DNA from: a virus
Direction: 5' to 3' (one strand)
IMG/VR virus record: IMGVR_UViG_3300009183_000070
Location: 1 to 64,000 of that record
DNA: 64,000 bases
Shown here: piece after piece, positions 1 through 7,671 of the stretch
How positions within the stretch are numbered: position 1 is the stretch's first letter
How the letters are laid out: each line of letters opens with the position of its first letter
Position numbers and translations under genes: made by a program
Notes under the pieces: generated by a model
The model's database searches: none
What the model was told of the DNA's origin: nothing
Seen by the model: the letters and a program-made list of their open reading frames with translations, nothing else

Positions 1-42
1 GTTAAAAATGATGGTGGCGATCAAAGAACAGCACAAGCTTAG
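1..42 (+). CDS. C-terminal end of an upstream gene (partial)
   Basis: Frame 1 is open from the window edge through 14 codons to a TAG stop at 40-42. It would be the tail of a gene beginning outside the window. Too short to identify, and it could be chance. The following 90 bases hold no gene but contain an AT-rich TATAAT-like stretch near 93-100 that may be the promoter of the next gene. Confidence 0.3.
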   Translation, partial: VKNDGGDQRTAQA

Positions 43-132
43 TGTCAACTACTCCCAAGATTTGATTTGTACTTTTTTTTTATGCAATTTTTGCATATAA
101 TTGATTCATCTTTCATTTAGATGGAGAAAGCA

Positions 133-687
133 ATGTCAAATCCTTGGAAAGCGCCAGATGAAATCATGCAATTGTTGTCATTAGTTAAGTCAAAGCATCA
201 TTCGCCAAGACTTGATGATTGTCGTATTGCCATTTGTCTTGATGAAGGCAAAGCTTTTGTAAAAAATAAGTGGAATCTTGGTAAACTTAGCAAGTTCAGC
301 CCAACAGCAAAGCTTTATCAAAGGGAGAAGTATGACTTCTGTCTTATAGTCCCTTTGGAATTATGGTCATCAGCTTTGCAGCCTGATGCCAAAGAAGCCT
401 ATATTGATCTAATGCTCACAAGACTCGATATGGAATACATTCCTGAAGTTATTGAGGAAAATGGCAAAAAAATAAAAGTGATTGATGAATTTGGCAGGAT
501 TCAGTATAGCAAAGTTCCCAAGACCGACAAAGAAGGTAATATAAAGTGGAAGGTTGACCCTCTTGATCTTGAGGTTTTTGCCAAGAATGTTCGTAAATAT
601 GGTTTATGGCAAGATGATTTGTTGGATATGAAAGAAGCCATTCTTGCTGTTGACGGAGGAAAAGGTGTTCAAGTCAAAAATAATTGA
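133..687 (+). CDS. Phage metallopeptidase-like protein lacking the zinc motif
   Basis: 184 aa. The layout resembles the putative phage metallopeptidase family (PhageMetallopep): a hydrophobic strand followed by a LW motif (FCLIVPLELW), a central helix, and a C-terminal block DLEVFAKNVRKYGLW. The family's ALLDHELCH motif would fall in that helix, but here it reads AYIDLMLTRLDME, so both zinc histidines and the catalytic Glu are absent. The HD of the family's HDVEEF block is also replaced. Probably a catalytically dead homologue with a binding or structural role. The ATG at 133 is preferred over 121 because GGAG at 122-125 gives proper ribosome-binding spacing. The next gene overlaps its end. 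Confidence 0.6.
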   Translation: MSNPWKAPDEIMQLLSLVKSKHHSPRLDDCRIAICLDEGKAFVKNKWNLGKLSKFSPTAKLYQREKYDFCLIVPLELWSSALQPDAKEAYIDLMLTRLDMEYIPEVIEENGKKIKVIDEFGRIQYSKVPKTDKEGNIKWKVDPLDLEVFAKNVRKYGLWQDDLLDMKEAILAVDGGKGVQVKNN

Positions 688-1096
688 AATCGTTGTTTTG
701 GGTTTGTGGTTGCTCATAGCTTTGGTTTTGATTTTTAGATCCAAAGAATCAACTCAATTTGTTCCTCCAATAAGTGAGCAACCATCAAACCTTTTGTCAA
801 AGAAATATGATGTCAAGAAGATAACTGTTATTGATGGAAACACATTTGATTTGAGCATTAGAAATTCTCTTTCTGAAGATTTAATGGCAAGAATTTTGGG
901 AGAAATTCCTCTCAAGGCCACTATTGATGCGAAGAAGAAGGTGATTGAATTATTGAACAAAGTAGAAAATCCAATTGTTTTTCTTGATAAGAAATTAGAT
1001 AATGGTAAATGGATTATTGAAATAAGTTTTTCTTTGGAAGGTAAAGATATTCAATTAACTTCATGGATGAAAGAAAACAATCTTGTTTACAATTAA
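665..1096 (+). CDS. Small membrane-anchored protein, unknown
   Basis: 143 aa, starting at GTG 665 behind a strong GGAGGA at 655-660 inside the end of the previous gene. Residues about 6-24 form one hydrophobic segment (IIEIVVLGLWLLIALVLIF). A soluble domain of about 115 residues follows, rich in Lys, Glu and Ile, with no motif I recognise. Likely anchored in the inner membrane with the domain outside or inside depending on topology. The overlap with the upstream gene suggests translational coupling. Confidence 0.6.
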   Translation: MFKSKIIEIVVLGLWLLIALVLIFRSKESTQFVPPISEQPSNLLSKKYDVKKITVIDGNTFDLSIRNSLSEDLMARILGEIPLKATIDAKKKVIELLNKVENPIVFLDKKLDNGKWIIEISFSLEGKDIQLTSWMKENNLVYN

Positions 1097-1108
1097 CTCT
1101 AATGCATT

Positions 1109-1297
1109 ATGGAACAAAATTTTATAATTAGATGTCACAAATGTCGTTGGGCCAGACTTTCTACTGGCCTGACTGATGATCTCAAGGATTTGGCTGAAAT
1201 TAAAAAGTGTGAAACATGTGGTTTTACTCGTACATTCAAGTGTCCTAGATGTGGTCTTCCTGCAAAGATGACAAGAATTAAGAGAAACAATGCATGA
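1109..1297 (+). CDS. Small zinc-ribbon protein
   Basis: 62 aa with three CxxC pairs (CHKC near 9-12, CETC near 34-37, CPRC near 45-48), enough to bind one or two zinc ions as a compact ribbon. The tail is basic. It overlaps the next gene by 4 nt (ATGA), so the two are probably coupled. The function is unknown; such ribbons usually bind nucleic acid or protein. The next protein also carries a CxxC...CxxC insert. Confidence 0.7.
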   Translation: MEQNFIIRCHKCRWARLSTGLTDDLKDLAEIKKCETCGFTRTFKCPRCGLPAKMTRIKRNNA

Positions 1298-2466
1298 ATC
1301 TGATAACCTCTTGTAGGCGTAATCCCGGTGATGGAGTTTTACTGCCAAAAGAGATTTTACTCCTTCAGGCCAAGTTCAAGGTTTTCAAGAACAATAATCG
1401 TCCAAAGCCAGAAAACAAAAAGAAAATATTAATTGTGTGTTGTTTTTCTGAGTTTGGCTGTGAAACTATTGGTTTGATGTATTGCATACCAAAGATTATA
1501 GCCAATAATCCCGGTGCTTATGTTATATGTGCTGGATGGTATGGAAGAGAATATTTATACAGGCATCTTGTTGACGAATTTTGGGAGATAGAACAAAGTT
1601 GCATGAATTTGCGTGAATATTCCAACGCATTTACCAACTCATCAAAAAATATCAAAAGAATAGAAAAAAATCTTGAAGAACATGGTTCTGTTTTTGCCAC
1701 TAATAAAATGGGTTATTTATGTGTTGTTAACACTTGTGAGTTGTGCAAAAAAACTTGGTGTGCTGCCGAGGTGGAGAAGGGATGTCCTAGTTGTTTTTCT
1801 GAGAATGTTGTAAGAGGATTTCTATCTGATATTTCACATCATAGAAAATTTGCCGTCAATGTTCCAAGGCCTTCGATCAAGATGCAGTCAAAGGCGAGGG
1901 AATTACTGAAGCCTAATTCGGTTGGAATCTTTGCTAGGGGAAGAAAGATATACGGCAGGAATTTGAGTTCTGAATTTTATGTAAAGTTGATAAGTACACT
2001 TGAGGAAATGGGTTATAACCCAATATGGCTTGGAGAAAAACAAAGTGTGCAGCCATGCCCAGTTGATCATATTATTGATTTTAGCAGGATGGAAGAATCA
2101 AGGGATTTGGAATTAACTTTAGCTATAATGACAAATTTGCAATTTACGATTCAGTTTTGGACAGCATCTACTCGATTGGCAAGCATGATGGGCGTTCCTT
2201 GGATTCTTTTTGAGAGTCCTGATCAGATTGCTGGAAATGGCCAAGAAGGCAAAAGAATTGCTTTAACTACAGATTATAATAAGAAAAAGTTGGTTTTGGC
2301 TCATTATTTTAGTGTTGTTGAGAATCACGAGCTTGCCTTGGATGTTTTGAAAAAGGCAATTAAAGAAATGAATGAAGATAATTGGGAAGACATATTGGGT
2401 TTGGTTGAAGATCAAGGAATAGTTTCCGAAATGGTACAAAAACAAAAAGAGTGGAGGAACATGTGA
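1294..2466 (+). CDS. Glycosyltransferase-like protein (GT9-type fold) with zinc-binding insert
   Basis: 390 aa. The N-terminal half has a Rossmann-like start (KKKILIVCCFSEFGCETIG). A four-cysteine insert follows near residues 148-170 (CELC...CPSC), and then a C-terminal Rossmann half. The C-terminal half has the shape of ADP-heptose-type GT9 or GT-B enzymes: a sugar-nucleotide strand (SVGIFARGRKIYGRN), a strand with WLGE, and a region with MMGVPWILFESPDQI. Known family members transfer sugars to glycans; the acceptor here is unknown. The next gene encodes a distant relative, so the two may act together. The zinc insert is unusual. GT fold moderately sure, exact family not. Confidence 0.5.
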   Translation: MNLITSCRRNPGDGVLLPKEILLLQAKFKVFKNNNRPKPENKKKILIVCCFSEFGCETIGLMYCIPKIIANNPGAYVICAGWYGREYLYRHLVDEFWEIEQSCMNLREYSNAFTNSSKNIKRIEKNLEEHGSVFATNKMGYLCVVNTCELCKKTWCAAEVEKGCPSCFSENVVRGFLSDISHHRKFAVNVPRPSIKMQSKARELLKPNSVGIFARGRKIYGRNLSSEFYVKLISTLEEMGYNPIWLGEKQSVQPCPVDHIIDFSRMEESRDLELTLAIMTNLQFTIQFWTASTRLASMMGVPWILFESPDQIAGNGQEGKRIALTTDYNKKKLVLAHYFSVVENHELALDVLKKAIKEMNEDNWEDILGLVEDQGIVSEMVQKQKEWRNM

Positions 2467-3617
2467 TTTCTGTAGTTGATTTTTTGAAGAGAGCCGCTGA
2501 TCGAAATGGATTCATAAGGGATCGCTACGAAGAGAAGAAGATTCCTACTGATTTCACAGGGATTAGCGTTCTTCCTTTCTTTGGCGACTTAAGAAATTTG
2601 ACAGTTCTTTCTTCTTATCTTTTGCATCGTTACCGCAATGAGGTTAGAGGCTCAAAGTACTTTATAGTAGCATCGTGGCCGGGATTCCAAGGCCTTTTTC
2701 CTTACGCTGACGAGTATTGGTCATTGAACGATGATTCAATAATAAGGAAATTTTATGAACGATCAGAAGGCATGAGAAACAAGTCAGATTTCTCATCAAC
2801 CTTTATTCGCAATTTCAATGAATTCTTCAGGGATGTAATTGATGCCAACGAATTGCAAAAATATTATAAAAATGGCTTCACAAATCAATATTTTGAAAAG
2901 TTTACTGACACTAAGAGATTTTTGCCATTTATTCCCAGTTCAACAATTATAGGCAGAGATTTCAATAAGTTTTTAATGACAAAGTCGGGATACAAGGTTT
3001 TTATACATCCTTCAATTTATGGAAAATTTTGGCACAATGGAATAAGTGATAATGTAAAGGCAAACAAAGATTTTTATATTGGATTGGCTAAATTCCTTCT
3101 TAAGAAAAACATCACTCCTGTTATTTGGCAAAATTACTTGTCCTATGACATATCTGACGAGCTTGACGACAAATGTATTTATATTAAGGAAAATGATATT
3201 GTTAAAGTTTTGTCTGCAATGAGGTCTTCTGATTGTGTTTTGGATATATTTAATGGAATATCAAGACTTGCGATGATTGCTAGGAGTCCTTTTGTTTGTG
3301 TCGATGAAAGGTCTAGGTATTTTGGAACCAAAGAGTTAGAAATAGACAGTTTGAGCGGAAGCAGGATACCCAAGCAATATATTTTTTCGTTTTCTACTAT
3401 CATAACAAGTGGCGATATTGGTTTGTGGACGAGTGATATTTATCAGACGATTTATCAAAAGATGGAATCATTTCTTCCAGAATTAAATCGAGACGATTGG
3501 CCTTCTACTGCGGAATCTTATGAAAATGTGCCTTATGGAGAATTTGTGCAGCCGCAGAAGACCAAGAAATTAGGAACAAGGTTTATAAAGGTTTCGTCTG
3601 AAGACGAAATAAGATAG
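2463..3617 (+). CDS. Glycosyltransferase-like protein, possible paralogue of the upstream gene
   Basis: 384 aa. I start it at GTG 2463 because GGAGGA at 2453-2458 sits 4 nt upstream; a GTG at 2451 is also in frame. The overall plan matches the preceding protein: an N-terminal half with an opening strand, then a C-terminal Rossmann-like half (YKVFIHPSIYGKFW, LKKNITPVIWQNY, a block around VLSAMRSSDCVLDIFNG, then RLAMIARSPFVCVDE), as in GT-B enzymes of the heptosyltransferase type. No zinc insert. Tight overlap with the upstream gene implies co-translation. The substrate cannot be inferred. Confidence 0.45.
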   Translation: MISVVDFLKRAADRNGFIRDRYEEKKIPTDFTGISVLPFFGDLRNLTVLSSYLLHRYRNEVRGSKYFIVASWPGFQGLFPYADEYWSLNDDSIIRKFYERSEGMRNKSDFSSTFIRNFNEFFRDVIDANELQKYYKNGFTNQYFEKFTDTKRFLPFIPSSTIIGRDFNKFLMTKSGYKVFIHPSIYGKFWHNGISDNVKANKDFYIGLAKFLLKKNITPVIWQNYLSYDISDELDDKCIYIKENDIVKVLSAMRSSDCVLDIFNGISRLAMIARSPFVCVDERSRYFGTKELEIDSLSGSRIPKQYIFSFSTIITSGDIGLWTSDIYQTIYQKMESFLPELNRDDWPSTAESYENVPYGEFVQPQKTKKLGTRFIKVSSEDEIR

Positions 3618-3628
3618 AGGACAAAAAA

Positions 3629-3916
3629 ATGGCTTGTAAAGTTGAATTGCGTGATCTTCCTTCTAATCCGAGTTGGTACGAGAAGGAGATTGCATTCAAA
3701 AAAATGTTCACTGCATTTAAGAAACAGGTTGCAGAAGCTGGAATTCTGCATGACTACAAGGCTAGGGAATTTTATGAAACTCCCGGCGAAGAGAGAAGAA
3801 GAAAGAAAAGAGAGGCCGAAAATGTGCGCCTAAAGGAAAAGTTGCGTGAGAACTTTCCTGAGAGACGCAAGCCCAAGAAGTCCGACAATAAGAAAGCAAA
3901 AACTAAAGGTGAATAA
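3629..3916 (+). CDS. rpsU: Ribosomal protein bS21 (phage-encoded)
   Basis: 95 aa. Residues about 23-70 match bS21: FKKMFTAFKKQVAEAGIL, then the hallmark REFYETPGEERRRKKREA (E. coli has REFYEKPTTERKRAKASA). The tail is highly basic (RRKPKKSDNKKAKTKGE), as expected for an rRNA-binding protein. An N-terminal extension of about 20 residues exceeds the usual bS21 of about 70 aa. bS21 sits on the 30S subunit near the 3' end of 16S rRNA and helps start selection. Phage copies are known and are thought to replace the host protein. It lies 11 nt after the previous gene and overlaps the next by one base. Confidence 0.88.
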   Translation: MACKVELRDLPSNPSWYEKEIAFKKMFTAFKKQVAEAGILHDYKAREFYETPGEERRRKKREAENVRLKEKLRENFPERRKPKKSDNKKAKTKGE

Positions 3917-4179
3917 TGACTGCTAAAAAAGGAACCATTATGAGCTTGAGTGTCGATCTCGACATTCAGGAAAAAATGAAGGCTGTTGCTAAAAAAAGGA
4001 ATATTAGTGTTTCTAAATTAATTCGTGATTTGGTTGAAAAGAATTTGCCAAATGTCGATGAAGATGTTGATGTCGTTGTATTCAAGGTTCCTGTTGAAAT
4101 GAGAGTTTCTTCTGAAAGTCTAAAGCAATGGCTATCAGTTCGTGTTGATGCTGTAGTTAAGGCGCTTACCACTCCATAA
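3916..4179 (+). CDS. Ribbon-helix-helix DNA-binding protein
   Basis: 87 aa. Residues about 9-44 fit the ribbon-helix-helix (CopG/Arc) pattern: a short strand (TIMSLSVDLD), helix 1 (IQEKMKAVAKKRN), the turn ISVSKL, and helix 2 (IRDLVEKNL). The last 40 residues look like a second small domain (VVVFKVPVEMR...), perhaps for oligomerisation. RHH dimers bind palindromic operators and usually repress. It is a candidate reader of the inverted repeats described in this window, though nothing shows that directly. It sits between bS21 and peptide deformylase genes. Confidence 0.7.
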   Translation: MTAKKGTIMSLSVDLDIQEKMKAVAKKRNISVSKLIRDLVEKNLPNVDEDVDVVVFKVPVEMRVSSESLKQWLSVRVDAVVKALTTP

Positions 4180-4194
4180 TAAGAGGCAGTTAAA

Positions 4195-4201
4195 TTCCGT
4201 C
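4195..4201 (+). promoter_or_regulatory. TCCGTCA half-site abutting the def start codon
   Basis: The sequence GTTAAATTCCGTCATGAC places a TCCGTCA half-site, preceded by TTAAAT, so that its final A is the A of the ATG at 4202. GTCATGAC around the start is itself a perfect palindrome. It resembles the leader element seen before infC, csrA and others, but the TGACGGA partner is missing. Confidence 0.4.
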
Positions 4202-4714
4202 ATGACTCAATCAAGCATGAAATTTTCCGACCCGTTAAAAATAGTCGCAGTCGCAGATATTCCAAAGGCCATGGATGTGCCTTTGGATAATCTAATGGCG
4301 ATTTTTCGATTGTGTAATAAAATGGAAAAAATCTGCGACGAAAATAATGGCATAGGACTGTCCGCAAACCAATTGGGCATTCCTTGGAAATTATTTATTG
4401 TAAAAAGAAACAGGACTTTTGAATATTATTTGAATTGCGATTATATCGGAGAAGGCGAAAAGATGAGATCAGTTGAAGGATGCCTTTCTCTAAGAAGCGA
4501 ATCTGGTGAATTTAGAAGATTTGAAGTTGAGCGTTTTTCCAAAATAAAGCTTAATGGCAAACAGTTGATTATATCTGGAATGCCTTCTTTGGTTTTGCAC
4601 GATGTCAGCAGGCAAGAAAAAGATTTGTTTGCAGTTGTTTTTCAGCATGAAATCGATCATGGTTCTGATAAACTAATTTCGGATATTGGGAAAGAAGTTG
4701 AAATTTCTGATTGA
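4202..4714 (+). CDS. def: Peptide deformylase
   Basis: 170 aa, a complete enzyme. All three signature motifs are present: GIGLSANQ (residues 50-57), EGCLS (about 93-97) with the metal-binding Cys, and QHEIDH (about 148-153) with the two metal-binding His and the catalytic Glu. It removes the formyl group from the N-terminal Met of nascent proteins at the ribosome exit. Deformylases are known from other phages, where they are thought to keep virion or replacement proteins maturing quickly. The C-terminus is short, as in phage forms. It lies close to the bS21 gene, with IF-3 and CsrA genes elsewhere in the window. Confidence 0.93.
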   Translation: MTQSSMKFSDPLKIVAVADIPKAMDVPLDNLMAIFRLCNKMEKICDENNGIGLSANQLGIPWKLFIVKRNRTFEYYLNCDYIGEGEKMRSVEGCLSLRSESGEFRRFEVERFSKIKLNGKQLIISGMPSLVLHDVSRQEKDLFAVVFQHEIDHGSDKLISDIGKEVEISD

Positions 4715-4734
4715 AATCTCGGAGTGAATGAGCG

Positions 4735-5013
4735 ATGTTGAGTTTGAAGCAGCTAAAGGATGTTTGTCTTGTTGACGATGTAACACATCGTCGCTGCCGC
4801 TATTTGTCACAGGACGACAACGATAGAAACAAATTTTATTGCATGAAAATTTCCGCCAAAGCCGAAAAGATTGATGAAGAAATTGACTCGTATGTGCATT
4901 CAATGCACATGAAAGGCAAGAATATTCATGCCGACAATCTGCCTTTGGGAGATAATTGTGGTGGCTATCCATTGCTCAGGCATATCGAGCAAGGTTACGA
5001 CCAAAAAAATTAA
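4735..5013 (+). CDS. Unknown small cysteine-containing protein
   Basis: 92 aa. Cysteines at about 11, 21, 36 and 75 with several histidines could bind a metal, but the spacing matches no family I know. GGAG at 4721-4724 precedes the ATG. It ends 4 nt inside the convergent lipoprotein gene. Confidence 0.6.
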   Translation: MLSLKQLKDVCLVDDVTHRRCRYLSQDDNDRNKFYCMKISAKAEKIDEEIDSYVHSMHMKGKNIHADNLPLGDNCGGYPLLRHIEQGYDQKN

Positions 5014-5501
5014 TTTGATTGAAGTCTTTGCTTAATTAATTCATAGATGTCTTTTGCTTTATTCTCTTCGGCAGCAATAGACAATATTTCGGTTTCAAAT
5101 TTCGGACTGTTAAAACGGGCAATTTCTCTTGCCATGAGTTCGCCAGTCTTTTCGCTCTTAATTGCCCTGTCACGATAATAGAATAAAAACATACCGATGA
5201 CAACTATTGCGAATACAAAAATTAATGCACCATCTCCTTGAATTATTTGAATTCCTGTATTTTCATTGCGTGAAATTGCAGAGTTGATGTTCACCAAACC
5301 ACTTTGAATTTCTTTGAGTTTACTGTTATTGACTTCCATTTCTTGACGCAATTTACCAATTTCAGCCATTATACCATTTTGATTTGTTCGTATATCCTCT
5401 ATTTTACCGCTTTTATTTTCAATCTTTGGATTATTCCGTGGATTGAAGTTTGCACATCCTGACAAAAATATCAGAGCGATCAAAAAAATGAATTTTTTCA
5501 T
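5010..5501 (-). CDS. Lipoprotein with coiled coil and C-terminal membrane segment (unimolecular-spanin-like)
   Basis: 163 aa. The N-terminus is a lipoprotein signal: MKKF, a hydrophobic core, then lipobox LSGC with the acylated Cys at residue 16. Residues about 30-85 are polar and predicted to be coiled coil (IGKLRQEMEVNNSKLKEIQ). A strong membrane segment follows at about 92-109 (ALIFVFAIVVIGMFLFYY), then a charged tail of about 50 residues. An outer-membrane lipid anchor joined through a periplasmic coil to an inner-membrane helix is the plan of unimolecular spanins, which fuse the two membranes in the last step of lysis. The cytoplasmic tail is longer than usual. It is a lone minus-strand gene. 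Confidence 0.5.
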   Translation of the reverse strand: MKKFIFLIALIFLSGCANFNPRNNPKIENKSGKIEDIRTNQNGIMAEIGKLRQEMEVNNSKLKEIQSGLVNINSAISRNENTGIQIIQGDGALIFVFAIVVIGMFLFYYRDRAIKSEKTGELMAREIARFNSPKFETEILSIAAEENKAKDIYELIKQRLQSN

Positions 5502-5653
5502 GTTAATTCTCCATTTTATGTATCGTCATGTAAGGGTTTTTATGATATTTGGATGGTAGTTGAAAAGATTTTTTACTTTGGCACGATAACGGGGTACTTG
5601 TCATTTTGGATGGGTAAAGCAATCCGTCACAAGATGGAAGTATAGAGGTAATC

Positions 5654-6148
5654 ATGAGCAAGGATGTTCTTATGTTTCCTTTTAATTCACGCAATGAGTC
5701 ATCAAAAGTTATCCACAGCTTGCTTGATGGGCTTGTGGATTATTCTGAGTCATCAAAAGATGATGATCTTGTCAACAATCAAATTGTCGAAGAATTTAAG
5801 CAGAATGCAAAAAATTTGGCTATAAAGTATGCCTCTGAGTATTTCAAAGGCAAGAGTCTTTATGTTGGCGGCAAAATTACGGAACAGATTTTGATTAACG
5901 ATAAAATAATTTCCACCATACTGAACTCAGATATGTTGAGCAGCATCGACAAAGCGCATGGTGGCATAAATGGTAACGAGGACTTGGTTTTCAAGACAAG
6001 TCTTGATGGTGTTGATGGTGGGGCAAAAATGATCATTGATATTTTGAATGATATTTCACTATCCCCTTTTCGCATACCCAAGGAATTCGCTGGTGGCATT
6101 TTGTTGTTGCATTTAGAATTAGTTGAGGGGGTTGTTTTTGAATCGTGA
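5654..6148 (+). CDS. Unknown protein
   Basis: 164 aa, ATG with GAGG at 5645-5648 upstream. Mixed alpha/beta composition, with no motif recognised. It begins MSKDVLMFPFNSRN and has a helix-rich middle. The leader contains TCCGTCA at 5623-5629. The end overlaps the next gene. Confidence 0.55.
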   Translation: MSKDVLMFPFNSRNESSKVIHSLLDGLVDYSESSKDDDLVNNQIVEEFKQNAKNLAIKYASEYFKGKSLYVGGKITEQILINDKIISTILNSDMLSSIDKAHGGINGNEDLVFKTSLDGVDGGAKMIIDILNDISLSPFRIPKEFAGGILLLHLELVEGVVFES

Positions 6149-6452
6149 CTTATTGCTTCTCAGCAGAGAATTTGACAATTATCAGCTTCCAAAGGAAAAG
6201 AAATACCTCCTGAATTATTTTGATTCGGTTATTCAGGAGGCATTTCTCAAATATTATTTTGTATTTCATGATTTTAAGAATTTCACGGATCATACTGGTA
6301 TTTCTGTTCAGCCAAAGTGGTTGAAGAATTTGCATGAAAAATTGCAAATTATTGAAAAAGCCCACAAAGAAGCAAAATTAAATTTTGATATGGCTGGTGT
6401 TTTAGAAATAGAAAATGGAAATTATAAATTTAACAAGCATCGTAGTAAATAA
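6138..6452 (+). CDS. Unknown small protein
   Basis: 104 aa, probably started at TTG 6138 behind the G-run at 6126-6131; TTG 6123 is an alternative. Helical and rich in Lys and Phe (KKYLLNYFDSVIQEAFLKYYFVFHDF has the look of an amphipathic helix pair). No family recognised. It overlaps the upstream gene. Confidence 0.5.
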   Translation: MNRDLLLLSREFDNYQLPKEKKYLLNYFDSVIQEAFLKYYFVFHDFKNFTDHTGISVQPKWLKNLHEKLQIIEKAHKEAKLNFDMAGVLEIENGNYKFNKHRSK

Positions 6453-6455
6453 TTT

Positions 6456-6686
6456 ATGGCACTTATATCATTCAAAGACTGGCGTAATAAATTTGACGAG
6501 GCTAGTCCCACAACTCGTTTGAGGGATGGGATCATGAGGGGCAATTACCCCATGTCAGCCGGTGTTGCGATGTCAAGATCAACTCCACATCCTGAATTTG
6601 TTAAGAAGGCAATTAAGGAATTTGGCACACCAGATCATCCTAAGAAAAAACGAAAAAGTAAGCGCAAAAAGAAAAAAGGTCAATAA
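6456..6686 (+). CDS. Small basic protein with capsid-targeting-like N-terminus
   Basis: 76 aa. It starts MALISFKDWRNKFDEA, which resembles the capsid-targeting sequence of T4 internal head proteins (MKTYQEFIAEA): aromatic or hydrophobic residues spaced in a short amphipathic helix ending in EA. The C-terminus is almost pure Lys/Arg (KKKRKSKRKKKKGQ), suited to binding packaged DNA. The next gene begins with the same motif. Inferred to be an internal head protein or core component; not proven. Confidence 0.6.
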   Translation: MALISFKDWRNKFDEASPTTRLRDGIMRGNYPMSAGVAMSRSTPHPEFVKKAIKEFGTPDHPKKKRKSKRKKKKGQ

Positions 6687-7096
6687 TGCTGTCTTTTCAC
6701 GAATGGAGAGCAAAAAGGCTTGATGAAGCTGCCAAAAAAGGTAAGCCAAAAAAGGCTCCTGTGGCAAGGCATGACATTGAAACATGGCTTAAGGAAATAG
6801 AAAGTCTTAAGAAAGACCTAGAAGAACTTAAAAAAGCCAAGAAAATAGCCGCTCAAAAACTCGCTAGACTGGCAGATATTGAAAAGCTTGATTCTAAGAA
6901 ACCCGATTCTAAGAAACCCGATTCTAAGAAACCCGATTCTAAGAAGCCTGATTCTAAGAAGCCTGATTCTAAGAAGCCCGATTCTAAGAAACCTGATTCT
7001 AAGAAGCCTCTTAAAAAATATGTTTCTAAGAAGATCAAGAAAAAAGGCGACACAAGATTAAAAAATCCGTCAGAAATTGACAAAGAGAAAAAATGA
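6686..7096 (+). CDS. Lys-rich protein with DSKKP repeats and capsid-targeting-like N-terminus
   Basis: 136 aa. The N-terminus MLSFHEWRAKRLDEA matches that of the preceding protein. Residues about 30-65 are a charged coiled coil (IESLKKDLEELKKAKK). Residues about 69-108 are eight DSKKP pentapeptide repeats encoded by 15-nt units, followed by a basic tail. The repeat looks like a flexible, H1-like DNA-binding tail. Likely an internal head protein or DNA-condensing protein. ATG overlaps the stop of the previous gene. Confidence 0.6.
   Translation: MLSFHEWRAKRLDEAAKKGKPKKAPVARHDIETWLKEIESLKKDLEELKKAKKIAAQKLARLADIEKLDSKKPDSKKPDSKKPDSKKPDSKKPDSKKPDSKKPDSKKPLKKYVSKKIKKKGDTRLKNPSEIDKEKK
6890..7009 (+). 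repeat. Eight tandem 15-nt units encoding DSKKP
   Basis: The unit GATTCTAAGAARCCY occurs eight times in perfect register; only synonymous third positions (A/G, C/T) differ. It can change length by slippage without a frameshift. All three reading frames stay open through it, which creates shadow ORFs on both strands. Confidence 0.95.
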
Positions 7097-7185
7097 TGAT
7101 TATTGCAAATGCGTATAATGTCTAAGATAACCAACGCTTGTTAGAAAGAAGATACTCTCTAAGAGCGAAAATAAGGGGCTATCTT

Positions 7186-7647
7186 ATGTCAGAAGAATCT
7201 AGAATATCATCACAAGAAGATATAATTAACGATGTTGAAAAACAGAGTTTGAAAAATGCTCGGGAAGTTCATGGTAGTATTTCCATAATTCAAGCAGAAC
7301 AAGAAACATATGTGATTGCAGTCGCAATTTGCTTAGATAAAAGCAAGAATTTTATCAATAAAATTAATTGCAAGCGTGGAGTACCCATTCAGGGTTATGT
7401 CTACGATGCCCAATCAGACAGTTACTTTTTAGAATGTAGTGATTTCTTGCATATTGGAATTGTACCTGCATCATTTGTTGCAACATTCAAAAACTATAGT
7501 GGCTGGAAAATGTTTGTCCCAATGCCAGAAAGTGTAATTAAAAGGCACCTGAATGATTCTCAAAAGAAAGATTTGAAACAATTTAAGAATCATTTCAAGG
7601 CTGATGAATTCATTATAAATTTTATTCAAATGGTAAATCCAAATTAA
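7186..7647 (+). CDS. Unknown protein
   Basis: 153 aa from ATG 7186; the frame is open from a TTG at 7138 but the ATG has the better context. A polar N-terminus is followed by a beta-rich domain (SISIIQAEQETYVIAVAICL, then VPIQGYVYDAQSDSYFLEC). No recognised family. A TATAAT-like TATAATGTC at about 7114 may be its promoter. Confidence 0.55.
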   Translation: MSEESRISSQEDIINDVEKQSLKNAREVHGSISIIQAEQETYVIAVAICLDKSKNFINKINCKRGVPIQGYVYDAQSDSYFLECSDFLHIGIVPASFVATFKNYSGWKMFVPMPESVIKRHLNDSQKKDLKQFKNHFKADEFIINFIQMVNPN

Positions 7648-7671
7648 TTCCTCAGTAAAATTCCAAAAAAT

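Noticed and set aside
5503-5694. Minus-strand frame of 63 aa ahead of the lipoprotein gene
   Set aside because: Overlaps the start of the gene at 5654 and has no ribosome site or motif.
6853-7134. Minus-strand reading frame of 93 aa with GFLES repeats, and a plus-strand frame with LILRNP repeats
   Set aside because: Both are shadows of the DSKKP repeat: a 15-nt unit keeps every frame open. The DSKKP frame has the ribosome site and the coiled coil.
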